Shown one piece after another: positions 22,797 through 36,589 of a stretch of DNA of 64,000 bases; position 1 is the stretch's first letter, and every line of letters begins with the position of its first letter. The notes beneath the pieces were generated by a model that saw only the letters and a program-made list of their open reading frames with translations, was not told where the DNA came from and ran no database searches. The translations under genes were made by a program, and so were the position numbers. This DNA comes from Pisaster brevispinus (taxonomy: Eukaryota; Echinodermata; Asteroidea; Forcipulatida; Asteriidae). The DNA is taken from the NCBI GenBank assembly GCA_023634235.1, contig JAMKCF010000002.1, forward strand, positions 1,141,001-1,205,000. The letters run 5' to 3'.

Positions 22797-23925
22797 TGCA
22801 CCTCGTTGTCACTAACTAGATCAGCATAACCTCGTTGCCACTAACTAGATCAGCATAACATCGTTGCGACTAACTAGATCAGCATAACCTCGTTGTCACT
22901 AACTAGATCAGCATAACCTCGTTGCCACTAACTAGATCAGCATAACCTCGTTGCCACTAGCTAGATCAGCATAACCTCGTTGCCACTAACTAGATCAGCA
23001 TAACCTCGTTGCCACTAACTAGATCAGCATAACCTCGTTGTCACTAACTAGATCAGCATAACCTCGTTGCCACTAACTAGATCAGCATAACCTCGTTGCC
23101 ACTAGCTAGATCAGCATAACCTCGTTGCCACTAACTAGATCAGCATAACCTCGTTGCCACTAACTAGATCAGCATAACCTCGTTGTCACTAACTAGATCA
23201 GCATAACCTCGTTGCCACTAACTAGATCAGCATAACCTCGTTGCCACTAACTAGATCAGCATAACCTCGTTGCCACTAGCTAGATCAGCATAACCTCGTT
23301 GCCACTAACTAGATCAGCATAACCTCGTTGCCACTAACTAGATCAGCATAACCTCGTTGTCACTAACTAGATCAGCATAACCTCGTTGCCACTAACTAGA
23401 TCAGCATAACCTCGTTGCCACTAGCTAGATCAGCATAACCTCGTTGCCACTAACTAGATCAGCATAACCTCGTTGCCACTAACTAGATCAGCATAACATC
23501 GTTGTCACTAACTAGATCAGCATAACCTCGTTGCCACTAACTACATCAGCATAACCTCGTTGCCACTAACTAGATCAGCATAACCTCGTTGCCACTAACT
23601 AGATCAGCATAACCTCGTTGCCACTAACTAGATCAGCATAACCTCGTTGTCACTGACTAGATCAGCATAACCTCGTTGCCACTAACTAGATCAGCATAAC
23701 CTCGTTGTCACTAACTAGATCAGCATAACCTCGTTGTCACTAACTACATCAGCATAACCTCGTTGCCACTAACTACATCAGCATAACCTCGTTGTCACTA
23801 ACTACATCAGCATAACCTCGTTGTCACTAACTACATCAGCATAACCTCGTTGTCACTAACTAGATCAGCATAACCTCGTTGCCACTAACTAGATCAGCAT
23901 AACCTCGTTGTCACTTACTACACCA
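22797..23925. repeat. 29-bp satellite, ~39 units with five-monomer higher-order structure
   Basis: The unit is CATAACCTCGTTGCCACTAA plus CTAGATCAG. Monomers differ at a few diagnostic sites (GTCAC or GCCAC, TAACTAG or TAGCTAG, TAGATC or TACATC, ACCTCG or ACATCG). From about 22870 the order T, C, C-with-TAGC, C, C repeats four times as a 145-bp super-unit, one cycle carrying an extra monomer. After about 23490 the order breaks down and TACATC variants dominate. The last unit (CACTTACTACACCAGC) is degraded. Confidence 0.97.
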
Positions 23926-24537
23926 GCATGGACCTTGCTAGCGCTTACGCAATCAGCCTGTACCTAAATCCACAGCTAACGCGCGCGTAAAATATTATTT
24001 GCGAACTCGTAGGCCCATATCAACAAGTGCGATGGCATTTCCAATACTCCGTAGAACTCACAGACACTGTTACACAAAGAAAGACTTTCAGTCGGTATCT
24101 GCTTCCGTAGAACCGGACGTTCAGACCAGGAAGTGGCGAAGATTGACGTTAATTTGTAACAGTTTTTGACCCCTCTACGATTACCTTCAAATTATTCATA
24201 ATTAAAACAATCCAGGCAAAATGGGAGTGCCGCCATGGAATGAGTTACGAAGGGCTGCTTTTGGTCGCCTTAACAAATTAACATGATTGTATTAAATTTT
24301 GAAATTTGAGACTCTTGCCATTTTAATAACATCCAAGCAGGCAAAAACGTAAACAAAGTGGAAAGTGATTCCAATGATATTTTATGAGCTATTAAATTCC
24401 AAATTGCTTTTGAGAAACAAAAGTGCGGAGGAGAAGATGACAAGAGAAATGAGGTAGGACGAGTTTGTGTTCAATGAGTGCGAGAGACGAAGTTTCAATT
24501 TGTATTTGTGTTTGTTTACAAGAAATGAAACTGGTGT
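23926..24537. other. Non-coding, nothing recognised
   Basis: No gene, RNA or repeat recognised between the satellite and the MITE. Confidence 0.4.
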
Positions 24538-24923
24538 TTGGTTTATACACGATTGGTAAAGTTGACAAAATAGTTACAGACAGTGTTCATATTGTGTGAT
24601 CATCTATTTATGTATACATGAAATACAAACCTGTGAAAAGTTGGGCTTAATCCGTTGTCAGAAAATAGCGAAAAACCATGCACAATTTTTAGGATGCGAA
24701 CACAATGTCCTTCATTTTTTTTGTAACACCCGAAATCAGCTGCTGCGCTTTTAAGGTTTCGAGATACGGTTTTCTCGAATAAGACTTAAATTTCAGAGGG
24801 AAATTTTCCCTATTTCACAGGGAAAACAATCTCTTCTAGTATGAACATCATAATCAGTAAGCTTTCAAACTAAATTAAACAATTATATTATTTATCCTTG
24901 CCAATCTAGTATAACACCTTTAA
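24538..24923 (+). mobile_element. TTAA-type MITE family A, copy 1
   Basis: Collinear with 43063-43447: GACAGTGTTC(A/G)T, AACCTGT(G/A)AA, CGTTGT..GT..GAAAA, ACCGAAATCAGCTG-type, CTTCTAGTATGAAC(A/T)TCATAATCAGTAAGC. It ends AGTATAACACCTTTAATGG. The right TTAA (24920-24923) is kept. The left end is degraded to TTTATACACGATTGGTA. Confidence 0.75.
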
Positions 24924-25280
24924 TGGTTTTTAATTGTTCTAACCCAACTTCCATAAACTAAAACAACGCAGAAATGTCTGCGTGCAATTCGCATGTGTAA
25001 CTGATCAGACCTTAAGTTTCAGCCGGCAAAGGTGCTGCTGGTAAAACAAAACGTACTTTCATGGGAAAACAGAAAAACTGCAAGAGAGACGGATTTGTAC
25101 ACACGGAGCGACACAATATCTTTACAGGATCTGTCACTCTAAACGGGGAAAAGGAAACTGCGACTCCGCAAAAAAACAAAACAATTTTGACATTTGGATC
25201 AGTTTACAGTTTGTCAGAAAAACAAATCAGATAAAGGAAATTTGATTGCAAACTAGACAATAAAATGTTCGTCTACAATT

Positions 25281-25375
25281 ACAACAGCAACAGCAACATT
25301 ATTGGCAATGGCAACGGCAACGGCAACAGCAACAGCAACAGCAACGGCAACAGCAACAGCAACAGCAACAACAAG
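25281..25375. repeat. CAACAG/CAACGG hexanucleotide-type tract
   Basis: Repeats of GCAACA and GCAACG with interruptions (ATTATTGGCAATG). The strand composition is complementary to the (TTG)(TGC) tract that starts 230 bp downstream. Confidence 0.95.
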
Positions 25376-25604
25376 GGGAAAAACAGATCACAAACTTATT
25401 TTCCCTGCTCGCCCCCCAATGAAAAAGCATATTCACTGAGGAGAAAAGATGTGAAAACGAAACAATTGCCGTAAATACTTCGTTGAGTTTTGGACACTTT
25501 CGTTGGATGAACTTTCCTGTTGAGACGAGAGAATTACTCAATGAGGTCCTATACAAGATACTCCATTTGGTTTGAACCACAATGGTGCGGTCGCACGTAC
25601 TTGT

Positions 25605-27560
<1,956 letters not shown>

Positions 27561-27566
27561 AATGGG

Positions 27567-27775
27567 TTATGGTGGCTCTGTCTGTATAAGACAGACAGAG
27601 AAGGAAACATTTATGATGAAAGTAACTCGGGGAGCCGATGGTATGAATTTGATATTCCTCTTAAAACAGTTTAGATTGTAGGATGGAGGGAAACATGTAC
27701 CAGGCAAGGAGTTCCAAAGAGATGCAGTACCTGGGAAAAAAAGCTGTTTGAATGGCTCTTTGGTCATCATCTCAG
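27567..27775 (-). pseudogene. C-terminal remnant of a LINE reverse transcriptase ORF
   Basis: The minus-strand frame includes KQLFFPGTASLWNSLPGTCF and, further on, YNLNCFKRNIKFI. The run FFP.T..LWNSLP......F....L..FK..(I/L) is the characteristic C-terminal end of many CR1/jockey-like non-LTR reverse transcriptases. Only this last ~60-residue piece is present; RT palm motifs and endonuclease are absent. It is a 5'-truncated, inactive insertion. Confidence 0.7.
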
Positions 27776-28915
27776 CAAAGCAAGAGTGTATGGGTGAGAA
27801 GAAGCAGAAAGCCTGGTTTCACGCTCAAACATTCTATGTCTGTATAAAGTGGATCAAATTAACCATAATATTCAAGATACTTACAAAGTAGACGAACAAA
27901 AATTAGAACCAAATCATCAAAAAATTTATTGATATAGATTGTTTAAACAATACCCTCTTTTACTAGCAAAAGCATTTCCTGTCATTTCTTCCGGTGACAG
28001 TTGTCTTTCTTCTTGATATTATTTTGATTTTACCAGCAGTGAGTTAGAGAGACAAGCAATCCTTTAGTTTCTGCTTTGTGGCTGTTTCTGGCTGCTCAGT
28101 TTCCATATCACAACGCCCGCCTGCTAACCGCTCAAAGTTTTTCCCAGCCCAAGCAACCGCAGCTTGCTCTTTCCTTCCCTGCCGAGTCAGCAACATTAAT
28201 CATCGTAAGGATAGCGCCGTGAGATCTGGCGCGTATGAAATGCTCAAACGACACCGGCCCCGCTCGCACCGAAAGTGTTTTGATGTTGTTGGGGTTTTTT
28301 TTCTGCCCGACTTTATTTAAGACCGCGAGTGGGAAGTATAGACGCCCTTGCATAGGACGGGTCTGTTTGATGGATTAAGAATTAAGTGAATTAAATGTTA
28401 TTTGAAAGCCACAAATACACGCGTGATTAATGTGTCTTCAAGTGACAGTGCACGATGTGTGATGACCTGAGATACTGATATGTGAATTGTCGTCACAAAG
28501 CTTTCACTCAGAAGAACAAGTTCTGTTACCTAAACACCGTGAAAAGTAGTTCCACCTAAAGTGTTCACATTTCAAGGGGTTGCGAGAGCGAGAGGTAGAC
28601 TGGATTAATCGTTAAAAACCAAACTTAATTAAATATGGTTTTCTTTTCATATTAGTGCGGAAGATGGGTGATAAAATTGTGACTTGATAATGGTAAAAGC
28701 AAGGAAATTGGCACACAGTCAAAATTTGTCACGAGAAAGATATTTGGCTGTTGGGCCATTGCAGATATGTTGTCGAAAACATTGTAAATAATAACAAACA
28801 ATGGCAGCCGTTTTAACAGTATTTTGAAAAATTAAGTATAGGATTTGAAACTTTGCATTGTGGGAGTACAATCAAGTGAAGTTTGCGGTGCCACCATGTG
28901 CTATTAATCTCTCGT
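27776..28915. other. Non-coding, nothing recognised
   Basis: No gene or repeat family recognised. Confidence 0.4.
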
Positions 28916-28917
28916 AG

Positions 28918-29046
28918 TGGTGGATCTGGGCAGAACCGGTGGTTTGACAACTTGACATTTCGTTGAGTATGCTCTGCTTTCTTCTGAAGACAATCAGAGC
29001 ACACTGATCGAACCGTCGAGTTGTTACCGGTTCTTATCAGAACCAA
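28918..29046. mobile_element. Fold-back (palindromic) MITE, ~130 bp
   Basis: The left arm (about 28918-28976: GGATCTGGGCAGAACCGGTG ... GAGTATGCTCTG) pairs with the right arm (about 28994-29046: CAGAGCACACTGATCG ... ACCGGTTCTTATCAGAACC). The loop contains the small palindrome CTTCTGAAG. The whole segment can fold into one long imperfect hairpin. Confidence 0.7.
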
Positions 29047-29861
29047 CCACTATACACAAAAGAGATTTATGCACGTGGTTTCACCCTAAACCTTACTTTA
29101 TTAATGTTGGAAATTAATTTTGGAAATTGCTTGTTAATCTACACGTACCTTTTATCTGCGATGGTCACACCTATCTTTCCCATGACATACTCTGACTGTG
29201 ATGCCAAATTCAATGCTTGTGTCATCAAAGACACAAAATATTTCCCTAACCTGCCCCACTATATTGACAGCAGCTAGATTAGTAATGAGGTGTTTTTCGT
29301 GGTCACATTATGGTCTCTCCTCATAACTTGCTTGTATGATTTCATTTTATTTAGATTTTTAATTATTTTTAAATCAAACAAGTTGCTTATTCGAGAGCGC
29401 TTTGAAACCAGCTTAGAAAGCGCAATATAAATACCTTAATAATGATCATGAACGCACGAGCAGTATACAAATAACATTATCGTTAAAGTTGATGCAGGAA
29501 ATTGTAGCGGGTGAGAATGAAAGGTAATTTCGGGTTATTTTCCGTTCCAACCGACCAAAGGAAAGTAACCTACGAATATTTTGATCGAGTTTAATTCAAT
29601 TTAGCTTTACTCGTCGTGGACCTGTACTTCTTCAGAAGCTGGTTTAACCTTCTTGACATTCACATACTAGTCACCGTGACAACACTCTGGAAAGTTGAGT
29701 TCTGTTTTCGCGGACTCAACGTGCTCAAGCGTCTCTTCAGTTTAAAGTACTGTACCTTTCGAGATCATTTGATTCTAGTAAAAAATCAGAAAGCATGCCA
29801 CAAAAAGAGTTGTTCGAAGACTTATAAGCAATTGCAGCAAGGATGAGCAGTCTAATGCAAC
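29047..29861. other. Non-coding, small retroelement-tail trace
   Basis: GAGAGCGCTTTGAAACCAGC and AAGCGCAATATAAATACC at about 29392-29440, with ATAATGATC, resemble a dispersed SINE/LINE tail. Otherwise nothing recognised. Confidence 0.35.
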
Positions 29862-30145
29862 ATACTCAAGTTCTGGTGGTCAAGTCATCGGGTGTGGGTT
29901 CGAATCCCGATCATGGCACTTGTGTCGTAGAGCAATATTCTTTACCGTGATTGCTTCTCTTCACCAGATGTATAAACGGGTAGCTGCGAGGGTAGAGGTT
30001 GACTTTGGGTTTGGAAAAGCCTTAGGAACGCCACGGCAGCCCCGGTCTGTCTGTACATCACAGGGAGCTGAGAAAAATTGAAGGAATTATAATGGCCCAA
30101 ATGACCAGGACACCGCGTAGTAAAGCGAATTGATACGTCATTGTA
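29862..30145 (+). mobile_element. tRNA-related SINE, copy 1 of a tandem pair
   Basis: ACTCAAGTTCTGGTGGTCAA leads to a perfect B-box-like GGTTCGAATCC at 29897-29907. A SINE body follows: CACTTGTGTC, ACCGTGATTGCTTCTCTTCA, TAAACGGGTAGCTGCGAGGG, TAGAGGTTGA, CGCCACGGCAGCCC, CAGGGAGCTGAGAAA. The A-box half is lost or degraded. I recall this body as a widespread echinoderm SINE type; that is memory and not a search result. Related copies lie at 30151, 38762 and, inverted, 56155. Confidence 0.7.
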
Positions 30146-30150
30146 AAAAT

Positions 30151-30413
30151 AAACTCAAGTTCTGGTGGTTAAGTAATCGGGTATGGGTTCGAATCCTGCT
30201 AATGACAACTGTGTCCTTGAAACAGATTCTTTACTTTAATGGTTTCTTCTCGCTTAGAGATCTCAATGGGTACCTGCGAGGGTAGAGGTTGATATTGTGT
30301 CTGAAAAAGCCCGTAGAGCGCCACGGTAGCCCCAGGGTGCTGAACAAAATTAAAGAAATGTTACTGGCCCTCCAGGGCACTAATGCAATGTACAATGATA
30401 CGTCATCATGTTA
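30151..30413 (+). mobile_element. tRNA-related SINE, copy 2 of a tandem pair
   Basis: Starts AACTCAAGTTCTGGTGGTTA a few bases after copy 1, with the B-box-like GGTTCGAATCC at 30186-30196. The same body blocks follow (GGTACCTGCGAGGGTAGAGG, CGCCACGGTAGCCCCAGGG). It lacks a segment around the CTGTCTGTACATCA of copy 1. Both copies close with TGATACGTCAT. Divergence between them is clear, so the pair is not recent. Confidence 0.7.
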
Positions 30414-32175
30414 TTTTATTAATAAAGGACGATCAGACCGAAACAGGTGCGTCTAGTAAAATTTAGGAGTTCAGTTTTAAGGCCAAGTAATCGGCTAGCT
30501 TCATCCAAAGTTTTTTTTTTTTTTTTTTTTTTTTTTTAGCGTCTTGAGGGAATTAACGGGATACGAAGTTGTCATGTCGAGTGAGTTATAGTCGTAAATC
30601 CATTTTGTCTTCTTCTAATTTCAAGCAGATTCAGTTTCGTCCCTTACATTTGCGTCGTGAAGTGGCGATATATTTATTATTTCTTCTTTTTATTTATTTA
30701 TTTTTTTATTTTAATTTTTTATGTTGCTGTTTATGTGGGGGTTTTTAGTTAAAATTTAACATGATGGGTCCGTTTTGTGGCCGATTTGACCCGATAATTT
30801 AAATTCAAATTAAGATTTAATATTTTAAAAGCAATCTTTACATATAAATTTTATGGTATCGTTTTAGATATTGCCTGACACACACAAAACTCGGCAATAA
30901 TAAGCGGTAGTTAAATAAAAGCTCAATATGATTTCATATCTTGATCCAGACATTGTATAACGCCCATCAGACATGTTCAAACAATTTTGAATGGTACATG
31001 TTTTTTTGTGCATTCTGCCGGCATCGCTCATATTTTCATCTGTATAGGCCATTCGGCAGGGCGACCGTTGAAGAAAAACCAACACAAGACAAAAACAGCC
31101 ACCAAATAACAATCCCATTAAAAAACACTTATTAAGGCCAAGTGAAAAAAATAACATGTTGCTCGTGCGGCCACGCAACTTTAATTAGGTCAATTGTTGT
31201 ACTCCCTAATTAGATTTCTTGGAACTTAATTTGTTTAGGATTTTCTAAATCTCGTTTCCCTGGAGCTTGTGTTCTGTCCACCTTGGCATTAACTGTGTTC
31301 TATATTTTATAATTTGATGTTTTAATGGTAATGTACATAGTGGATTGTTTAAACTGTGCATTCGAAAATCAATAACTGATTTAATGATGTAGACATTTGC
31401 CTTTAAAAACTGGCTTGCTTCAATCTAGTTACAGCATTGTACATAAAGTGGATGTGATGTTCTACTGAAATAAAACAAGTCAGAAATGTCAGAAACTCAA
31501 ACGGTAATTGAACACTTGGCCATCTTTTCTACACAGCCTTATATACTGTTATAATTTGATGATTGAGCTATAATGTCGACAAGAGTATGATTTATATCGC
31601 CAGTGGAAACTTGTTTAAGCGTGCGCCTTATCTGGTATCACTCGAGATTATTGTGACGACTACTGGGTGAAATCATTTCCTTTGTCCGGGGTAATCTTGT
31701 TCTAACGACAGTGGAATGTAAGCACCGACGAAGCAGGCATTCACCACTGATATACTTTATCTTGACTCACATATTACTAGAATTGTGTACTGCAAAGAAA
31801 CAATTGATTTAATGCATCTTCTATAGGCCTTGAAGTTACTGTAATTAATATTGACTCATGGGAGCCGCAACACTATATATTACTTGATTTGCGGACACAC
31901 CAATGACAGTATCTACTTCACTGCGTGGATCGTTCCTGGAAAAACTGGCCGGCTATTTGCCTACCGCCAAACATTTTCCATTGCCTTTTTGTTCTCCCAA
32001 ATTCAGCTTTTATTAGGATAAATGGTCTGTTACTTTTTACTTCGATTTCTCTACTGGTATGTATATTGTTGACTTAAAGAATTTAAAAATCTGTAATTGG
32101 TTTAATGATGTCAACATTTGCTTTCAAACTGGCCTACATTGATGTAGTTACAGGCAATGTATACTTAATGTTTCT
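30414..32175. other. Non-coding, poly-T tract
   Basis: A T-run of about 29 bases at 30510-30538. T-rich sequence runs to about 30740. A short phrase recurs at about 31380-31400 and 32095-32130 (ATTTAATGATGT.GACATTTGC / GGTTTAATGATGTCAACATTTGC), with CTGG..T..(T/A)CAAT/TTGATGTAGTTACAG following, suggesting two copies of an unnamed repeat. Confidence 0.4.
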
Positions 32176-32176
32176 G

Positions 32177-32420
32177 CTCTCTAAAAAAAAAAAAAATTCC
32201 CGTCCGGAATTGGCCCAGATTCCAGGTCTCAGGGGGCCTGACCCATTTCCCAGTTAGACTGATCAAGAAAGTGGGACTTTAAATTTGATTTTGCGTATTA
32301 TTTGACACATTTCTGGGCCATTTTGAAACAGATTCCGAGTTAATCCTGACCCAGAACTAGGCCAGGCTCCACGGCACTCGGATCCGGGTCGATGTTGACC
32401 CGGATATCTTTTCAGTGCAT
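32177..32420. mobile_element. GGGTCA-family MITE
   Basis: Begins GCTCTCTAAAAAAA and ends TTGACCCGGATATCTTTTCAGTGCAT, a degraded ...TTTTTAGAGTG end. Internal GGAATTGGCCCAGATTCCAG, GCCTGACCCATTTCCCAGTT, AAGTGGGACTTTAAATTTG and CGGATCCGGGTCGATG are collinear with the copy at 53591. Confidence 0.7.
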
Positions 32421-32894
32421 CTTGGCCCTTTCAATATGAAAAGGGTGCTGCAATTTACAATTAAGCCAATGCAGTTTAACAAGAGCACGCATTAATGTAG
32501 CGGCATTTTTTATTGGCCTTTCAAATGCTGCGGTTCATGAAGGTTACCAAACAGCATTCCACGAGAAGCAACCCCTTTTTTATACTCACAGCTCTTTACA
32601 GTCTTCATATTTTCTTGGTGATCTTTATCAGGGCATAGCCATGGAGAGAGTTAGCAATTTAGTGGCAGCAGTTTGATGATAATTACAAAAGCTGGGTCCT
32701 ACTGTAAAAATCACTTAGATTGGTCTTAAGATGCACCAAATTAAATCGAACGTCACAATAAGAATGACCAAGGCAAGAGTTTAAAACCATCTTGATTGAA
32801 ACCCGGGGAATTTGTTGAGATCATGCCCACCGGACCATATCCGTGAAGACAATTCTATCCTCTACAGAACTTTTGTATTAAGGTGTTCAAATTG

Positions 32895-33025
32895 AAACGT
32901 TTTTGCATCTTTTTCTCTAAACCACATTCCTTAGGAGGGAGAATCGTTTCTCAAATATATCATAGATTATCAACAGCTGCGGTGCTTCCTACCATGTAAG
33001 TTTTAATTTCTGTCGTATAGACTTT
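32895..33025 (+). mobile_element. MITE fragment (echinoderm-type 'CAACAGCTGC...AAGTAAG' repeat)
   Basis: GGAGGGAGAATCGTTTCTCA followed by ATTATCAACAGCTGCGGTGC and ACCATGTAAGTTTTAA. The same order is seen at 54830-54915 (TACTATCAACAGCTGCAGCG, ACCAAGTAAGTTTTC). Confidence 0.45.
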
Positions 33026-33185
33026 TATAGAACAAACGGGGAGGTTGATTAAGACCTTGCAGGTTGCGGAGCTTTTTACGGAGTTGTGCGTCAAAACTAA
33101 CGCATTAAATCAAGATGAACAACGTCACTGCAATATCAGATTGGTATCTTGTTCAATCTTGAAAGATAAGGACAATTTATTTTTG

Positions 33186-33582
33186 TATAGGGAGAGTGTT
33201 TCTTTGGTAATTATTCCAGAAATGTATTATTGTAAAAACTTACTTCGTAAGAAGCACATACAACATTTTGAGAAACGATTCCCTTCTAAGGAATGTGGTT
33301 TTAGAAAAAGGAATTCAAAAAGATTTCTATCTGAGCAACGTTTCATGCAATGAAACGTTCCTAAGATTGTGTTTTCCACTTACAGATTATTCTTCCTGTG
33401 CGGACGTAACCGCTCCAGATTTTTAGGCGATATCTCAAAAAACGCTGCCTCATTTTCAAATGACTTTTCACTGGTTAGTTTTATTGTATATATCTAAATT
33501 GATATAGGATTAAAACAATCGAACGGTTAATATTGTTTTTTTGTTATTTTTAATACAACCGAATGGGATACTTTGCCTTTTA
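33186..33582 (-). mobile_element. TTAA-type MITE family B, copy on minus strand
   Basis: Reverse complement of the element at 39041-39384. Shared blocks: CACTCTCCCT end (as AGGGAGAGTGT at 33190), AAACGTTTCAT..ATGAAACGTT palindrome (33338-33361), GAAGAATAATC, GGTTACGTCCGCACAGG, TCTGGAGCGGTTA and the AAAGGCAAAGT end near 33580. The 102-codon frame at 33045-33353 lies mostly inside it and is not a gene. Confidence 0.75.
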
Positions 33583-34089
33583 CGCAGTTTGGATTTAGAG
33601 GCGAACGAACACTTAGAAATATATTCCCAGTTCTAATTTAATGATTAAATTGAGTGATTATGCCGAGTTGCATCTTGATAAAAAAAATATGCATGCTCAC
33701 GTTGATTTTGATTGTATCAGCATTTTTGTTGTTTCTGCTACGAGGGAGTAATGCGAACGTGCACACAACACAAAGGCCCTTGGCTAAATGAAAATTACAG
33801 ACTACAAAATTGCAAGGATGTTTCTTTTTAGGGTGAGGTTAAACGGCAATGACACGATTTAACATGAAGGCTGCCTGGTGGATTGATCAAACAGTTTGTA
33901 ATAGGCAGGCCTTTGCATTGACAATAAACACGGCCTACACAATGAGACTATTTTGTTTTTAATAATAACGTACAAAAACACGAACAGTTTGCAAAACCTT
34001 CTCGAAGTAAAAGCATGTTATTTTATGTTTTCTTTAAACTCAGTGTCTCCTTCGTTCTGTTTGATTAAGACGAAGGAGCTGGTCCTTGT
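33583..34089. other. Non-coding, nothing recognised
   Basis: No gene or repeat recognised. Confidence 0.4.
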
Positions 34090-34548
34090 TACACTCTAAA
34101 AAGTCGGGGGTCAGAATTGCCGATCCAGAATCCGATCCCATGTGCCTGATCCGTTTCTGGGTCTTTGATTTTAGCGTTCATACTAAAACCATTTTTTTCT
34201 TTTCTTTATGAAACATTTCCCCCTGAAATAAAGGCATTTAAACGAGAAACTGCATCTGAAAAGCTACCTTTAAAGTGAATGAATTACTGTCATACGTCAA
34301 CGTTGTCACAACAGGTGAAGTTTTGCTGGCATATCCAAAGGGCAAGATGTTGCCTATTTTAGGATACAGTGCTTTTGTATTCAGCTGTACCCACTTTGTG
34401 GAATAAGTTGTCATCTGATAGACGTAATTTGCACTGAATATAAGACTCTGTTCTGACACAAATTCCGGGTCACCCTGGCCCAGAAATGGCGCAGTCCCCA
34501 CGGCACCCGGATCTGGGTCGATGTTGACCCACAAGTTTTCAGACTGTA
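34090..34548. mobile_element. GGGTCA-family MITE, expanded copy
   Basis: Left end TACACTCTAAAAAGTCGGGG; right end ATGTTGACCCACAAGTTTTC with AGACTGTA. CAAATTCCGGGTCACCCTGG, CGCAGTCCCCACGGCACCCG and GGATCTGGGTCGATG match the right half of the 32177 copy. The middle (about 34195-34435) is unrelated and may be an insertion. Minus-strand frames here are repeat by-products. Confidence 0.65.
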
Positions 34549-36480
34549 GGAAGACAAATCTATATTAACCTTAATTATTCTTAATCTACAGCAGAATAAA
34601 GAACACACATTTCTTTACCTCAGATGCAGTAGCTTACATTTTAGCAAAACTTGTTCAAAACATACAACACAAGTGTTTGGACAAAAATGTATGCTACTTG
34701 TGCAGCTAACCACTGACATTAAATGAGGTTTGTTACGTAAAACATTCTTAAGCTGAAAATCCAGGTCGAATATGAAGACACAGTGCCGGTGCTCATAAGT
34801 TTTGCTTCCCTGTCATATCCCCAAGTAGTCTCTTATTTCAGCATGCGTTCTGAAGACAACCTATCCCGATCACTAATGAACTTTCAACTTCTGTGGAAAG
34901 GAGATATTTGCTCTCATGATTGTAATGTTTAATTCATGGTTTTTTATGTATATCCAATCCACATGACTCACTATGGTAGGATTGGGCATCGTGCATTATA
35001 AGATTCACCACTGTTATTATCGTTAAATGAGCCCGGGAAATGAGCTGAATTTATCCCATCAAGTCAGTCGCCATATCACTTATTTTCCCCCTCCCCACCA
35101 CCACGCAACCTCCCTTCCTCAACCTAGCGAATGCATAAAGGGGATCGGACACAATTACCGGTTTTAAGCTTAGATTGACAAACCAAGCCTCGCCATGGAA
35201 TGCTTTCCGATGATCGCTAGAGTTTTGTTTTTTGTTGTTTTGGTTTTTTAATTTTTTATTTTTGAATAATGCCGCTTTCAACGTTCGCTCAGGTCGGTGT
35301 TCTTACCTCGTAAGGACGTGAGGGTAATTTAGTGAAATTACCGGTTGTCATTTAAGAATGGTTAAAAGAGCCCCGATGTCAACAAACCATGTCAAAAATT
35401 GCCGCTTTTAAAAGGAAAGGGCAAGGGACTGCTATTTTGCATTATTACAGAAAGAAAAAAACCGTCCTTCTGTTTAGAGTGATGGCACGAGCTAAAACAG
35501 TTGCGGGAATGTAAACTGCCATTTCTCAGGTCGACCTAGAATGTGATAAGAGGAGGGGCGGCGCTAGGGGCTTACATCGCCGTTTTGGAAGGGGTGACCT
35601 ATTTCCGTTGACAGTTTACAGTTAAAGTCTTGTTGGTTCTTTCAGTAGAGATTACGAGCCCCTCAAGTGGCATTATCTACATCATCAGCGTGCCAATGTT
35701 TTCTTTAAATCAACCTCTTGTCTCGTACGATGTTCAATCATGGAGGAAGGACCCAAGAAAATGGTCCTTCGTGGACCCATCATCAGCTTCAACATCAACA
35801 CTTCCAACACCATCGATGCCGACTGAGTCATTATATTCAAGAGACGTATGTTTTAGTTTCTTGCAATTAATGTACAGCTTTCAATTCTGCCATCAACAGT
35901 GCTTCATCAATTACACGAAGTACATTTTTTCAGTAAAAGCTTCAAATTGACAGACAGAGTCAACATCTTCAAGTAATTGCACAACATTGCATATGAATAA
36001 ACACTTTTTTGCAGAGTGTTCCAGAGAGGTTTCAACAAACTGGATTATTGTTAATTTGTTTCTGTTATTGCAAAGGAGATGGAAAAAAATAAACGTGTAT
36101 TTTTTGGGAGGGGGCGAATTTCAACAGCGATTTTTCCGACAAGTCTTCGGCTATAAAGAAGGGATTATAACAAGGGTATTATATCATTAATATTATATTT
36201 TAGATGCCTGAAGGGTTTTAAGAGATACAGTCAGTTTTTGTGAGTCTTACTGACTATCTTCCTGCATGAAATATTAATAGTCCAATATCTTGTATTTATA
36301 ACGAAAACCTTGATTTAAAAAAAACGTGGAATAAAATGCATGTTTGCATGCAGTCCTGGCTGTAATATAATACTGAATTCATTGTCGTACATTTTACCAA
36401 TACTCCTGAATGTTTGCATTATTTGAACCAACAGGGAGAGATGGTGACTGCGCCGTTCATGCAGCAAGTCATGTACTCGT
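34549..36480. other. Upstream flank of the first receptor gene, no gene established
   Basis: A + strand frame at 35630-35950 (106 codons) includes a plausible stretch WRKDPRKWSFVDPSSASTST but ends in low-complexity residues and has no recognisable domain. T-rich tract at about 35225-35265. Nothing else recognised. Confidence 0.35.
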
Positions 36481-36543
36481 CCAACAATCTTATTGGTTAA
36501 TAGACGCACACTGATTTCCCGCCCAGTCGTGATAAGCCTCCAC

Positions 36544-36556
36544 GCGCCCTCTAGCG
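36544..36556 (-). promoter_or_regulatory. CTCF-like core motif
   Basis: On the minus strand the sequence reads CGCTAGAGGGCGC, close to the bilaterian CTCF core CCACTAGAGGGCGC. It sits about 45 bp upstream of the TATA box of the first receptor gene. An ATTGG (inverted CCAAT) lies at 36492-36496. Motif match only. Confidence 0.3.
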
Positions 36557-36589
36557 TCCGGCAGGAACCCCTTCGCGCCAGAGAAACTG

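Noticed and set aside
22797..23925. Regular short direct repeats resembling a CRISPR array
   Set aside because: The units abut without variable spacers, the genome is eukaryotic, and there are no cas genes. It is a satellite.
35630..35950. 106-codon frame upstream of the first receptor
   Set aside because: A plausible-looking middle section but no domain, no good splice context on the left and low-complexity ends. The receptor has its own promoter downstream.
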